Of a stretch of DNA of 64,000 nt, positions 38,549 through 47,992 are shown in pieces. A model generated the notes under the pieces. The model searched no databases and had not been told where the DNA came from. It worked only from the letters and a program-made list of their open reading frames with translations. The stretch is taken from the NCBI RefSeq assembly GCF_029369745.1, contig NZ_CP120210.1, positions 4,278,001 through 4,342,000 of the forward strand. Direction: 5' to 3'. Positions within the stretch are counted from its first letter, which is position 1. Each line of letters begins with the position of its first letter. Made by a program: the position numbers and the translations under genes. The DNA comes from Amycolatopsis sp. QT-25 (GTDB taxonomy: Bacteria > Actinomycetota > Actinomycetes > Mycobacteriales > Pseudonocardiaceae).

Positions 38549-41500
38549 GTGCGTTTCGGAGTGCTGGGACCGCTCGCCGCGTGGACGACCGCGGGCGAGC
38601 CCGTCGTCGTGCCCGAGGCCAAGGTCCGCCTCCTGCTCGCCGCGTTGCTGAGCCGGGAGGGCAGGGCGGCGTCGGTGTCGGCGCTGACGGACGACCTGTG
38701 GGGCGAACATCCGCCGGGCAATCCGGGTAACACCCTGCAGACCAAGGTCTCCCAGCTGCGCCGCACGCTGGAGCGGGCCGAGCCGGGCGCCAGGGAGATC
38801 GTGACGCACCAACCGGCCGGGTACGTCCTCGCCGTCGAGGCCGGTGACCTGGACGTCCACCGGTTCCGCGCGCTCACCGCCCGCGCCCGCGACACCGTCG
38901 ATCCGCGAGCACGGGCCGCGCTGCTGGCGGACGCGCTGGCCTTGTGGCGAGGTCCCGCGTACGCCGGATTCGAGGACGAGCTCTTCGCCGTGGCCGCGGC
39001 ACAGCGGCTGGAGGAGGAGAGGTTGCTCGCCGAAGAGGACAGAGCCGAAGCCCGGCTCGCGCTCGGCGAACACGGCATCCTCACCGGGGAACTGACGGCT
39101 CTGGTCTCGCGGTATCCGTTGCGCGAGCGGCTCCGCGGGCTGCTCATGCGCGCCCTGTACGCGTCCGGGCGGCACAGCGAAGCGCTGGAAACCTACGCCG
39201 CGCTCCGGGCTCGGCTGCGGGACGAGTCCGGTCTCGAACCGGCGCCGGATCTCGCGTCCCTGCACCAGGCGATCCTCGTCCGCAGTCCGGAGCTCGAGCC
39301 CGTCCGCGCCGCCGAGCCGGTGCGCGGGAACCTGCCGGAGTCACTCACCGAACTGATCGGCCGCACCACGGCGGTCAAGGAGGTCGGCGCGCTCGTCACC
39401 GACGCGCGGCTGGTCACCCTCACCGGCCCCGGTGGCGTGGGCAAGACCAGGCTCGCCATCGAGGCCGCCTCGAAGCTCGCGATGGCCGACGGCACCTGGC
39501 TCGTCGAGCTCGCGGGCCTGGACAACGTCGAGTGCCCGACGTGCCCACCCGAGGACCTCGTCGCCGTCGTCCTGACGGCCGTGCTGGACCTCCGTGAGGA
39601 GGCCAACTCGGCGAAGTCGGTCACGCGGTCACTGGCCGATGCCTTGCGGGACAAGGAGATCCTGCTCGTCCTGGACAACTGCGAGCAGGTCGTCGAGCCG
39701 GTCGCGGCGCTGGTGGAACGGCTGCTCACGGCGGCGCCCCGGCTGCGTGTGCTCGCCACCAGCCAGGAACCGCTCGGGCTGCCAGGGGAGAACGTCTGGG
39801 CGGTGCCGCCGCTCGAGCTGCCCGAGCAGACGGATCTCGCCGCCGTGCGGGAGTCGAGCGCGGTCCGGCTGTTCGCCGCCCGCGCCGCGGCGGCCGCTCC
39901 GGGGTTCGCGCTGGACGCCGGGAACGCGGCCGTCGTCACCAGGATCTGCCGCACGCTCGACGGGATACCGCTGGCGCTCGAACTCGCCGCCACCCGGGTC
40001 CGGACGCTCGGCGTGCACGAACTCCTCGCCCGCCTGGACGACCGGTTCGGCCTGCTGTCCTCGGGGAGGCGGGGCGGGCCGCGCCGCCAGCAGACTCTCC
40101 GCGCGATGATCGACTGGAGCTGGGGTCTGCTGAGCGAGCCCGAGCAGATCGTGCTGCGCAGGCTCGCCGTCCACGCCGAAGGCTGCGGGCTCGACGCGGC
40201 CGAGTCGGTGTGCGCGGGCGGCGGCATCGCCGCCGCCGACGTCATGGACCTGGTGTCCCGGCTCGTCGACAGGTCGCTCGTGGTCAGCAGGCCGGGCCGT
40301 TCCGGCGAGCCGCGGTTCCGGCTGCTGGAGTCCGTTTCGGCGTATGCCTTGGAGCACGCCGAGCGGGCCGGTGAACTCGACGAACTGTCCTTGCGGCACG
40401 CCCGTTTCCACGTCGAGCTGGCCGAACGCGGTGACACGGGGTTGCGCGGGAAGGAGCAGCGGCGCTGGCTCGACAGGCTGGACGCCGAGGGCGCCAACAC
40501 CCGGCGCGCGCTGGAAACGCTGCTGCGGCTGGGAGAATCGCGGCTCGCGGTGCGGCTGGTGAACGCGACGACCTGGTTCTGGTTCCTCCGCGGGCGGCTC
40601 ACCGAGGCCCGTCGCTCGCTGGACCTCGTGCTCGACATCGACACCGGCGACGAGTACGCGCAGGCGCTCGGCTGGCGCACCGGGATCGCCGTCCTCGACG
40701 GCACTGGCACCGAGGGCGCGGCCGAGGACGCCGTGTGGGGGATGGCCGATCCCCTCGCGCGGGCGCGGACGCTGTGGTTCCTCGGCTACGCGTGGTCCAC
40801 GATCGGCGACCTGTGCCGGGCGGAGAAGCTCACCCTCGGTGCGCTAGGAACCGCTCGTGACATCGGCGACGACTGGACCGCCGCGGCCGCGCTGAGCGAC
40901 CGGGCAGCCCACCTGATCGCCGGCGGAGACCTCACCGGAGGCGGCCGGATCGCCGCGCAGAGCACCGGGATCTTCGACGGGCTCGGCGAACGCTGGGGCT
41001 GGCTTCAAGCGTCGTTCGTCGTCGGCGTGCTGGCGTCGATAGCCGGGGATTACGATCACGCCGCCCGTGTCCATCGGGAAAGCCTTCGCCGCGCGGAGGA
41101 GCTGGAGCTGTGGCCGGAGGTCGCCTATCAACTGTCCTGGCTGGGGCGGACGGCACTGCTGACAGGGGATTTCGCGGGGGCGAAGGAGTTCCACGAGCGG
41201 GCCAGGACGCTGGCCGTCGAGCACAGCTTCAAACCCGGCGAGGTCTACGCCGAGACAGGGCTCGCGCTCGGTGAGCGACGCCAGGGACTGTTCGAGGCGG
41301 CCGAACAGCGGTTGCTGTCCATATTGGACTGGCATCGCCGCGTGGAGTCCGAAGCGGGCAGCACCCTCATCCTCGCCGAGCTCGGGTTCATCGCCGAGCA
41401 GCGCGGAGACACGGCGAAGGCGAAGCGGCTCCAGCTGGACGGCCTCGCGATCGCCCGGCACGGCGAGGATCCCCGCGCGATCGCCCTCGGCCTGGAAGGT

Positions 41501-41731
41501 CTGGCCGGGGCGGAAGCGGCAGCCGGTTCGTATCGCCAGGCCGCGCGGCTGCTGGGTGCCGCGGCGGCTTCGCGGCGATCGATGGGCGCTCCCCTGCCGA
41601 AAGCGGAACGCGGCGACGTCGACAGGATCACCGGCGTCGTCGTCGCGGCACTCGGAGAAACCACGTTCTCGGCGGAGAGCGCGGCCGGTGAAACGACTTC
41701 GATCGATCAGCTGGTGGCCGGCGATCGGTAG
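38549..41731 (+). CDS. AfsR/BTAD-family regulator with ATPase and TPR-like domains
   Basis: Large transcription factor, 1,060 residues from GTG 38549. Layout: winged-helix OmpR/SARP DNA-binding domain (1-95; RFGVLGPLAAW, LTDDLWGEHPPGNPGNTLQTKVSQLRRTL is its recognition segment), BTAD all-helical domain (about 97-245), NB-ARC/STAND ATPase (about 265-560; Walker A GPGGVGKT near 293-300, Walker B ILLVLDNCEQV), then helical repeats (about 600-1040) of TPR type for protein or ligand sensing. Probably controls the divergent IRED pair, and perhaps more distant genes. No ribosome site is evident, so it may be leaderless. Confidence 0.9.
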   Translation: MRFGVLGPLAAWTTAGEPVVVPEAKVRLLLAALLSREGRAASVSALTDDLWGEHPPGNPGNTLQTKVSQLRRTLERAEPGAREIVTHQPAGYVLAVEAGDLDVHRFRALTARARDTVDPRARAALLADALALWRGPAYAGFEDELFAVAAAQRLEEERLLAEEDRAEARLALGEHGILTGELTALVSRYPLRERLRGLLMRALYASGRHSEALETYAALRARLRDESGLEPAPDLASLHQAILVRSPELEPVRAAEPVRGNLPESLTELIGRTTAVKEVGALVTDARLVTLTGPGGVGKTRLAIEAASKLAMADGTWLVELAGLDNVECPTCPPEDLVAVVLTAVLDLREEANSAKSVTRSLADALRDKEILLVLDNCEQVVEPVAALVERLLTAAPRLRVLATSQEPLGLPGENVWAVPPLELPEQTDLAAVRESSAVRLFAARAAAAAPGFALDAGNAAVVTRICRTLDGIPLALELAATRVRTLGVHELLARLDDRFGLLSSGRRGGPRRQQTLRAMIDWSWGLLSEPEQIVLRRLAVHAEGCGLDAAESVCAGGGIAAADVMDLVSRLVDRSLVVSRPGRSGEPRFRLLESVSAYALEHAERAGELDELSLRHARFHVELAERGDTGLRGKEQRRWLDRLDAEGANTRRALETLLRLGESRLAVRLVNATTWFWFLRGRLTEARRSLDLVLDIDTGDEYAQALGWRTGIAVLDGTGTEGAAEDAVWGMADPLARARTLWFLGYAWSTIGDLCRAEKLTLGALGTARDIGDDWTAAAALSDRAAHLIAGGDLTGGGRIAAQSTGIFDGLGERWGWLQASFVVGVLASIAGDYDHAARVHRESLRRAEELELWPEVAYQLSWLGRTALLTGDFAGAKEFHERARTLAVEHSFKPGEVYAETGLALGERRQGLFEAAEQRLLSILDWHRRVESEAGSTLILAELGFIAEQRGDTAKAKRLQLDGLAIARHGEDPRAIALGLEGLAGAEAAAGSYRQAARLLGAAAASRRSMGAPLPKAERGDVDRITGVVVAALGETTFSAESAAGETTSIDQLVAGDR

Positions 41732-42062
41732 ACATACCTCAGCGTCATCCCGACGAAACCGCTGACAGTTCACGGTGCCTCGAAGCCTGCCGTCAGGGTT
41801 TCGTGTTCGTGTTGACGGAGGAGACATCGGCTTTTCGTCCTTGCGGCGCATTCGGCACACTGCCCAGCAGGACGACCGTGCCGCAGCACCCTGGCCAACC
41901 GATCCGGACGAACACATTCGCTACCCGGAGTCACAATTCGACCCGTGGTAGTCATTCGATCGGCTCCGGATCACCACAATGGACCAGGCCTTACTTCACG
42001 TCCGCAACAAACGGTGATTCCTTTCTGTCGCCCAAGCGCCCCGACCGGTAGCGTGCGTATCC
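41732..42062 (+). other. Intergenic region before the ABC transporter operon
   Basis: About 330 bp with no gene I can support. Less GC-rich than its flanks from 41900 to 42050. A TAGCGT hexamer at 42050 could be the -10 element of the FtsX gene; I do not see a convincing -35. Confidence 0.4.
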
Positions 42063-44681
42063 ATGCGGGTGAGGTGGGGGGCTCCCGGCGGGCCCAGGGT
42101 GACGATGCCGTGGCGAGCGGCTCCAAGGGCGGCACTGACCAGTCCGCTGACTTTGCTCATCGCGGCGGTGACCGCCTTACTGGCCTGTTTTCTCGGCACC
42201 GCCGCCGTCCTGCAGGCCTCGGCCGCGGGCGGTGCCGCGGTGACGTACCAGTCCGGCATCGCGTGCCCGGACTACCACGGCCCCGTCTTCAGCAAGGACA
42301 ACGTCCCCGCCGCGGTCGCTCCGCAGGTCGTCGACTCCGTCCGCCGCAACGCCCCGGCGCACGGTTTCTCCCCGCCGGTCACCTCCCGGTACACGCCGTA
42401 CCTCACCGGCACCGAATTCAACGGCGATCCCCACTACAAGGTCGTCCTCGCCCACCGGGACCAAGCGCTTCCGGGCCATCTCGACCTGGCGGACGGATCG
42501 GCGAGCGCCGGATTCTGGCTCGGCACCGTCGTGGCCGGGGCCGAGGGGATCAAAACCGGGACCACACCGAGCATCCGCGGCACCTCGTTGCCCCCGGTGA
42601 CCGGGCTGTACCGCGACCTCGCCGACCCGGCGCCGCGCTGGTGGTGCTCTCAGCAGCGGAACGCCGTCGTCAGCAGGCTCGCCAACGATCCGCTCGACTC
42701 GGTCATGTTCGCCACCGACGGAAAGACCTTCGACGACACGGTCCGCGCCTTGGGCATCCCGGCGATCAAGACCCTGCATCTGTCGTTCTACGAGACTCCT
42801 CCCCAGACCGTGAGCGAGGCCGAGGACCTACAGGAACGTTCGAAGGCGCTCATCGCCGCCGTCAAGGCGGATCTGGGCGCGCGAGGCCTCGGTGACGCGA
42901 TCGTCGGCTCGCTGCCGTTCGAGCGGTCGGTGGAGATCAGCAATCAGGCCGAATCGAATGTCCTGATCTCGATCCTGCCGCTCGCGGCCATCAGCATCCT
43001 GGTCGGCTGCGCGGGGATCGGCACCGTCGCGTTGCAGTGGTACCAGCGGCGGCATCCGCAGCTGAGGTTGCTGTCCGCCCGCGGCAGCGGTCCGGGCGCG
43101 CTGGGCATGCTCGCGGTCGCCGAACTCGGGCTTCCCGTCGTCGCCGGTGGAGTGGTGGGCGCCGTCCTCGCGCGGCTGCTGCTCAGGGTGTACGGACCAC
43201 CGGGTGCGCTGGACGACGGGGCGGTGCTCTGGGGGTCGCTCGTCGCGGCCGCCATCCTGCTCGTCTCGCTCGCGCTGCTCGCCGGGGTGATCTCCGTGCG
43301 CGCCCACCGGGAGTTCGAACTCGGCCGCGTCCGTTCCGGAGGCCGCCGGAGGGTGCGGATCCTGGCGTTCTTCCCCTGGGAACTGCTCACCGCCGGGGTC
43401 GCGCTGCTGGGCTGGAACCGGCTCGTCGACTACAGCAAGGGCTCGCGGATCGGCAACCCGCTCCCCCAGGTCGACCCGCTGGCGCTCACGTACCCGGTGT
43501 TCGTCGTGCTCACCGTCGGGCTCATCGCCGCACGGCTCGCCTGGCTCGCGCTGCACGCCTCACATCGGGCGCGGCTGTGGTCCCGGCCGGCGCTGCAACT
43601 GGCCATCCGGCGGCTCGCCAGCGCCCGCGCGCCGGTCACCGGCGTGCTCGTGATCGGCACGCTGGCCATCGGGACGCTGGCGACCGGGATCGGCATCGCC
43701 CGCGGCCAGGAAGAGGCGCTGCAAACGAAGTCGGCCATCTTCGTCGGGGCCGAGACGAGGGTCGACACCGAAAGCGTCGTCGGCACCGGGCAGGTCCGGT
43801 TGCCCGCCTCGGTCGGCGACACGACCACGATCGTCGGCGAGCTGACCGGCACCGGCAATGTCGTGCTGGTCGTGGACCCGCGGACCTTCCGCCGCGCCGC
43901 CACGCTCGGCCCGCTCGACGGCGCCGAGGTCGACCGGTTGCTGGACGGCCTGTCGAACCCCGGCGCCGGTGTGCCGGCGATCAGGATCGGGAAGGACGCG
44001 GCCGGGAAGACCGCGCTGCCCGCCGGTCTCGGCGACGCCAGGACGGTCGGCGAACTGCCGATGTTCCCGATCATCGGCACCAACGCCGGGTACGTGATCT
44101 CCAGGGAATCGCTCGGCACCGCGCAGCTACGCTCCGTGCCCAAGTGGAGCGTGCTGTCCAGCTCGTCGATGACCCAGGTGACCGAGGCGCTGAGCTCCGT
44201 CGGGGTGGCGACCGCGGTCAACCGCGTCACGCGTGGGTCCGCGCTCGACGCGCTCCCGTTCTACGTCGTGTCCTGGACGTTCTCGTTCATGGCCTTGCTC
44301 GGTGCCGTGCTCGGCGTGGTGGCGGTGCTGTCGCTGCTGGTCGCGGTCGAAGTACGGCGACGCCAGAACGCGCTGGCCGGGGCGCTGGTGCTGCGGATGG
44401 GAATGCGGCCGCGTGCCCTGCTGGCGAGTCATCTGATGGAACTCGGCGCGCTCAGCGGGCTCGCCGTGGTCATCGGTGTCGTCTGTGGTGTCTCGGTCGC
44501 GGGGCTTTCGGTGCCGCGCTTCGACCCGGCGACCTTCCTCCCGCCGCAGTCGACGCTGCCCGACCCGACCCCGCTCGCTTTGACCGTTCTCGCCGTCGGT
44601 GTGCTCGTCGTGGCGCTGGCGGGCTGGATCGCGATGCGCTCGGTGCGCACCGCCCGGACCGCGGAGTTGATCCGTGCCTGA
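42063..44681 (+). CDS. ABC transporter permease, FtsX-like (MacB type)
   Basis: 872 residues. One helix near 25-45 anchors a large extracytoplasmic domain (about 48-295; many Pro/Thr, Cys pairs GIACPDYHG and WWCSQQ). Helices at about 297-325, 345-375 and 390-415 form the first FtsX core; a second core follows at the C-terminus (about 740-870) after another external region. Such permeases act with paired ATPases in extruding peptides, lipoproteins or antibiotics. Its end overlaps the next gene by 8 bp. Confidence 0.85.
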   Translation: MRVRWGAPGGPRVTMPWRAAPRAALTSPLTLLIAAVTALLACFLGTAAVLQASAAGGAAVTYQSGIACPDYHGPVFSKDNVPAAVAPQVVDSVRRNAPAHGFSPPVTSRYTPYLTGTEFNGDPHYKVVLAHRDQALPGHLDLADGSASAGFWLGTVVAGAEGIKTGTTPSIRGTSLPPVTGLYRDLADPAPRWWCSQQRNAVVSRLANDPLDSVMFATDGKTFDDTVRALGIPAIKTLHLSFYETPPQTVSEAEDLQERSKALIAAVKADLGARGLGDAIVGSLPFERSVEISNQAESNVLISILPLAAISILVGCAGIGTVALQWYQRRHPQLRLLSARGSGPGALGMLAVAELGLPVVAGGVVGAVLARLLLRVYGPPGALDDGAVLWGSLVAAAILLVSLALLAGVISVRAHREFELGRVRSGGRRRVRILAFFPWELLTAGVALLGWNRLVDYSKGSRIGNPLPQVDPLALTYPVFVVLTVGLIAARLAWLALHASHRARLWSRPALQLAIRRLASARAPVTGVLVIGTLAIGTLATGIGIARGQEEALQTKSAIFVGAETRVDTESVVGTGQVRLPASVGDTTTIVGELTGTGNVVLVVDPRTFRRAATLGPLDGAEVDRLLDGLSNPGAGVPAIRIGKDAAGKTALPAGLGDARTVGELPMFPIIGTNAGYVISRESLGTAQLRSVPKWSVLSSSSMTQVTEALSSVGVATAVNRVTRGSALDALPFYVVSWTFSFMALLGAVLGVVAVLSLLVAVEVRRRQNALAGALVLRMGMRPRALLASHLMELGALSGLAVVIGVVCGVSVAGLSVPRFDPATFLPPQSTLPDPTPLALTVLAVGVLVVALAGWIAMRSVRTARTAELIRA

Positions 44682-45366
44682 GAAACCCCTCTTCCGGCTG
44701 CGCGGGATCGGCGTCGACTACCAGACGCCGGCCGGTGTCGTCACCGGCGTCGACGACGTCACCATCGACATCCCCGCGCGGGGGATCACCGTGCTGGCGG
44801 GGCCCTCCGGCTCCGGCAAGTCCACCCTGCTGCGGACACTCGGCCTGTTCGAGCAGCCCGTGCGGGGCACGATCTCCTTCCAGGGCACCGAAGCAGGTGA
44901 ACTGCGGCATCGCGACCGGCGTGCACTGCGGCGGAACCACCTCGGTCTGGTGTTCCAGAACCCGACCGACAACCTGCTCGCGTACCTGAGCGTCGCCGAC
45001 AATCTCCGCGCGGCGGCGGAATCGGCCGGAACGGAATGCCTGCCGGACGACATCCTCGACCAGTTGGGTCTCGGCGGGACCGGCGGCTGGCGGATCTCGG
45101 CGCTGTCGGGCGGGCAGCAGCAGCGCCTCGCGTTCGGCTGCACGCTGGCCCGCCGCTCGACCGTCGTGCTCGCCGACGAGCCGACGTCCCAGTTGGACGA
45201 ACGGTCCGCCGACCGGGTGCTCGACACCCTGAAGTACCTGGCGGGTCAGGATTTCGCCGTCATCGTCGCCTCGCACGACGACCGGCTCATCGAACTCGGC
45301 AACCGGGTCGCGCGGATGCACAAGGGCAGACTGGAAAGAGTCGAAGAACGAGAGGTCGTGCCGTGA
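44674..45366 (+). CDS. ABC transporter ATP-binding protein (first of two)
   Basis: 230 residues, GTG start. Walker A AGPSGSGKST (about 43-52), Q-loop LVFQNPTDNLLAY, signature LSGGQQQR, Walker B VVLADEPTSQLD, H-loop IVASHDDRL. LolD/MacB-like. Energises the FtsX permease encoded just upstream. Stop and next start share one base (TGATG). Confidence 0.92.
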   Translation: MPEKPLFRLRGIGVDYQTPAGVVTGVDDVTIDIPARGITVLAGPSGSGKSTLLRTLGLFEQPVRGTISFQGTEAGELRHRDRRALRRNHLGLVFQNPTDNLLAYLSVADNLRAAAESAGTECLPDDILDQLGLGGTGGWRISALSGGQQQRLAFGCTLARRSTVVLADEPTSQLDERSADRVLDTLKYLAGQDFAVIVASHDDRLIELGNRVARMHKGRLERVEEREVVP

Positions 45367-46028
45367 TGGCGGAACCCGCCCTCGAGGCCGTCGGGTTACG
45401 CCGCCGGTTCCCCCATCCCAGTGGGGACGTCGAAGTCCTGCGCGGGCTGGAACTGCGGGTGGCCGCGGGCGAACTGGTCACCGTGTCCGGCCGGTCCGGT
45501 TCCGGCAAGAGCGCGCTGCTGGCGCTGCTGTGCGGTTTCGACTCGCCCGATTCCGGCAGTGTCCTGCTGGACGGCATCCCGATAGCGGGTGCGCCGCCGT
45601 GGCACACGTGCGCCGTCCTGCCGCAGGCACTCGGCCTCGCGAACGAACTGACGATCGCGGAGAACGTGGCGCTGCCGTTGCGGCTCCGCTCCGACGTCCC
45701 CAAACCCGGCGCGAAGGACATCCACGCGCGGGTTTCGGGGCTGCTGGAGGAACTCGGGATCGGTGACCTCGGCGACCGCTACCCGCTCGAGGTCTCGTTC
45801 GGGCAGCAGCAGCGGGTCGCGCTCGCCAGGGCGGTCAGCGGGCGGCCGCGGGTCCTGCTCACCGACGAGCCGACAGCGCATCTGGACGCCGGGAGCACGC
45901 CGCGCGTGCTTCGGCTGTTGCGGCGCTGCGCCGAGGAAGGCGCCGCGGTCATCGTGGCGACACACGACGACGACGTGCACCGGATCGCGGCCCGGCGGGT
46001 CCGCCTGCTGGACGGCGTTCTCTCCTGA
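45366..46028 (+). CDS. ABC transporter ATP-binding protein (second of two, degenerate signature)
   Basis: 220 residues. Walker A SGRSGSGKSA, Q-loop AVLPQALGLANE, Walker B RVLLTDEPTAHLD and H-loop IVATHDDD are intact, but the signature motif is VSFGQQQR rather than LSGGQ. The partner ATPase has a perfect signature, so the two probably form an asymmetric heterodimer with one weak site. It could also serve a different permease. Followed by the family B palindrome. Confidence 0.9.
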   Translation: MAEPALEAVGLRRRFPHPSGDVEVLRGLELRVAAGELVTVSGRSGSGKSALLALLCGFDSPDSGSVLLDGIPIAGAPPWHTCAVLPQALGLANELTIAENVALPLRLRSDVPKPGAKDIHARVSGLLEELGIGDLGDRYPLEVSFGQQQRVALARAVSGRPRVLLTDEPTAHLDAGSTPRVLRLLRRCAEEGAAVIVATHDDDVHRIAARRVRLLDGVLS

Positions 46029-46056
46029 CCGACCCATGTTGTTGCGTCAGGTGGCC

Positions 46057-46113
46057 GGTCCGTGAAGGCCTCCTTGAGGGACCCTAGGTCCCTCAAGGAG
46101 GCCTTCACGGACC
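46057..46113. terminator. Family B perfect palindrome (copy 3), bidirectional terminator
   Basis: Fifty-seven bases, 27-bp perfect arms beginning GGTCCGTGAAGGCC with a CTA centre. Lies between the convergent ABC ATPase and tannase-family genes. Confidence 0.85.
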
Positions 46114-46144
46114 ACAGGGCTCGACAGACCACAGGGCTCGACAG
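46111..46144. repeat. 17-bp exact tandem duplication
   Basis: ACCACAGGGCTCGACAG occurs twice back to back, immediately after the palindrome and 5 bp before the end of the esterase gene. Probably a slippage product. Confidence 0.85.
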
Positions 46145-46148
46145 ACCG

Positions 46149-47792
46149 CTAGGGAGCGACAGGACCTGCCTTCCCGTACAGGTCGTTCCCCGCCCAGTTC
46201 ACGATGTCTCGCGAAGGCCGCGAAGGCGGGACCGGCACGAAGTTCGCGGCGTCGTCGACGCTTCCGGTGCCGTCGTATCCGGCCCGCAGCGGGTACGGGA
46301 ACACCGGCCGGGTGCGGAAGACCTTGCCGTCGGCGTCACGGCCGGTGGCGATGGTCCGGTCCGGTGCGGTGCCGCGTTCGACCCAGGAGACCAGTTCCTT
46401 CAGCGGGTCGTACTCGGTCAGCTTGTCCCCGGTCGCGCAGTGGTACAGGCCGGGCACCATGAACAGCCGCGCCCAGCTCCGCGTCGCGGCGGGGCCGCCG
46501 TTGGCGCGGGTGAGCCGCTGGTAGTAGTCGATGGTGCCCGCGGCGGGGATCGCCTGATCCGCCCAGCCGTGCCAGAGCACGAGTTTCCCGCCCGCACGGC
46601 GGAATTCGCGCAGGTCCGTCGACATCGCGTTGGAGCGGACCCCTTCCGGGATCAGCCGGTCGAATTCGCGGGCCGTGAACGCGAACTTCCCGACCGACGA
46701 ATGCGGTGTCCCGATCGGGTAGGCCATGTACTTCAGGTAGTTGTCGGCGAGCGCCTGCGCGAAGGGGACGCCGCCGGTTTCCGGTGACGGGACGATCCAG
46801 CCGTACCAGGAGAGCTCGGAGCCGACGGTCTGGCCGCCGGGGTACAGCTTGCGGCCGCGTTCGTCGGTCGGCGGAGCGTAGATCTTCTCGGTGGCCTCGA
46901 CCTGTGCCGCGGTGAGGCAGCCGGCGTTGTCGGTGCCCGGCGGGCAGGCGATCGTGGCCGGGTCGAAGCGGCAGGTGCGCGGGTCGGCGACGGCGCCGTC
47001 GACGAGGCCGTCGGATTTGTCGCAGGTGGACAGTGCGGCGGCGTGCAGGGCGGGGAGTTTGTCGGCGGTCAGGATCGGCTTGCCGCCGGCGCCGGTGTTC
47101 ACCTTGGCCAGCCAGGTCTGGTAGACGCCGATCAGCGGGCCCCAGTATCCGGCGGGCGCGCCGGCGACGATGCCGTCGAAGTCACGCGGGTAGCGCTGGG
47201 CCAGCAAAAGCGCCTCGCGGCCGCCGTCGGAGCAGCCGCTGAAATAGGACTTCTTGGGCGGGGCACCGTAGAACGCCGTGATCAGTCGCTTCGACGCCTT
47301 CGAGACCACGTGCGGCGCACGGAACGCGAAGTCGTCACGCGCGGCCTGGTCGTTTTCGGCCCACTTGCCGTCGTCGACCACCGAGGGGGTCGTGCCGACG
47401 TGACCGTCGTCGGTGGCAGCGACCGCGACGTCGCCGCCGTGCGGGAGGCCGCAGTCGGCGAACGGCGGGGTGTCGACCACCCCGCAGAAACCGCCGCAGC
47501 CGAACTGCAGGTACCGGCCCGCGTAGGTCTTGGTCGGCAGCCGGAGCTGGAACCGCACAGCCGGTTCGACGCGGCCGCGGACGTCGCAGTTTTCCGGCTC
47601 GGTCGCCGTCGCCGGCACCACGGTCGCGGTCTCGACGTGCGTGACCGCGCCGGGAAGGTCGTAGGTCCGCACGAGTTCGGCGCAGGTGCGCACCGGGCGG
47701 AAGGTGGTTTCGCCGGCGGTGGCCACCGGAGCCGTGAGTATCGAGCCTGCCGTGATGAGCGCCGCCACGCCGAGTATGGACAACCGCCGCAT
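46149..47792 (-). CDS. Secreted tannase/feruloyl esterase family protein
   Basis: 547 residues with a Sec signal (1-26; APVATAG cleavage). Alpha/beta hydrolase with an inserted lid. The diagnostic CS-D-HC arrangement is complete: Cys187-Ser188 in FSGCSDGGREAL, Asp412 in LWHGWADQAI, His451-Cys452 in PGLYHC; Cys187 and Cys452 would form the disulfide that clamps the active site. Additional cysteines (CAELV, NCD, GCGGFCG, ADC) suggest an oxidised extracellular enzyme. Probably hydrolyses phenolic esters of plant polysaccharide or tannin. The lid region (about 235-395) binds calcium in homologues. Confidence 0.9.
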   Translation of the reverse strand: MRRLSILGVAALITAGSILTAPVATAGETTFRPVRTCAELVRTYDLPGAVTHVETATVVPATATEPENCDVRGRVEPAVRFQLRLPTKTYAGRYLQFGCGGFCGVVDTPPFADCGLPHGGDVAVAATDDGHVGTTPSVVDDGKWAENDQAARDDFAFRAPHVVSKASKRLITAFYGAPPKKSYFSGCSDGGREALLLAQRYPRDFDGIVAGAPAGYWGPLIGVYQTWLAKVNTGAGGKPILTADKLPALHAAALSTCDKSDGLVDGAVADPRTCRFDPATIACPPGTDNAGCLTAAQVEATEKIYAPPTDERGRKLYPGGQTVGSELSWYGWIVPSPETGGVPFAQALADNYLKYMAYPIGTPHSSVGKFAFTAREFDRLIPEGVRSNAMSTDLREFRRAGGKLVLWHGWADQAIPAAGTIDYYQRLTRANGGPAATRSWARLFMVPGLYHCATGDKLTEYDPLKELVSWVERGTAPDRTIATGRDADGKVFRTRPVFPYPLRAGYDGTGSVDDAANFVPVPPSRPSRDIVNWAGNDLYGKAGPVAP

Positions 47793-47992
47793 TTCCCCAC
47801 CCCAGTCCTCGGATCGGCTTCCGTCGACTCGTTCACCCTGGCCCTGCTCTCGTCGGTTGTCCACCGGATTCGGGGTCAGCCGGGTTGTCCAGTTCGGGCC
47901 AGGTTTGTCCGGGTGTCTTGACATCGATGTCACAACCGAGTTCTTCTCTCTGGGCGTCACCGGTCCCCCCGCGAGAAAGCATTGGTGCGACG

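Noticed and set aside
37210..39147. 645-residue minus-strand frame covering the IRED genes and the regulator start
   Set aside because: Runs in a frame different from the two well-supported IRED genes and is Arg/Ser-rich.
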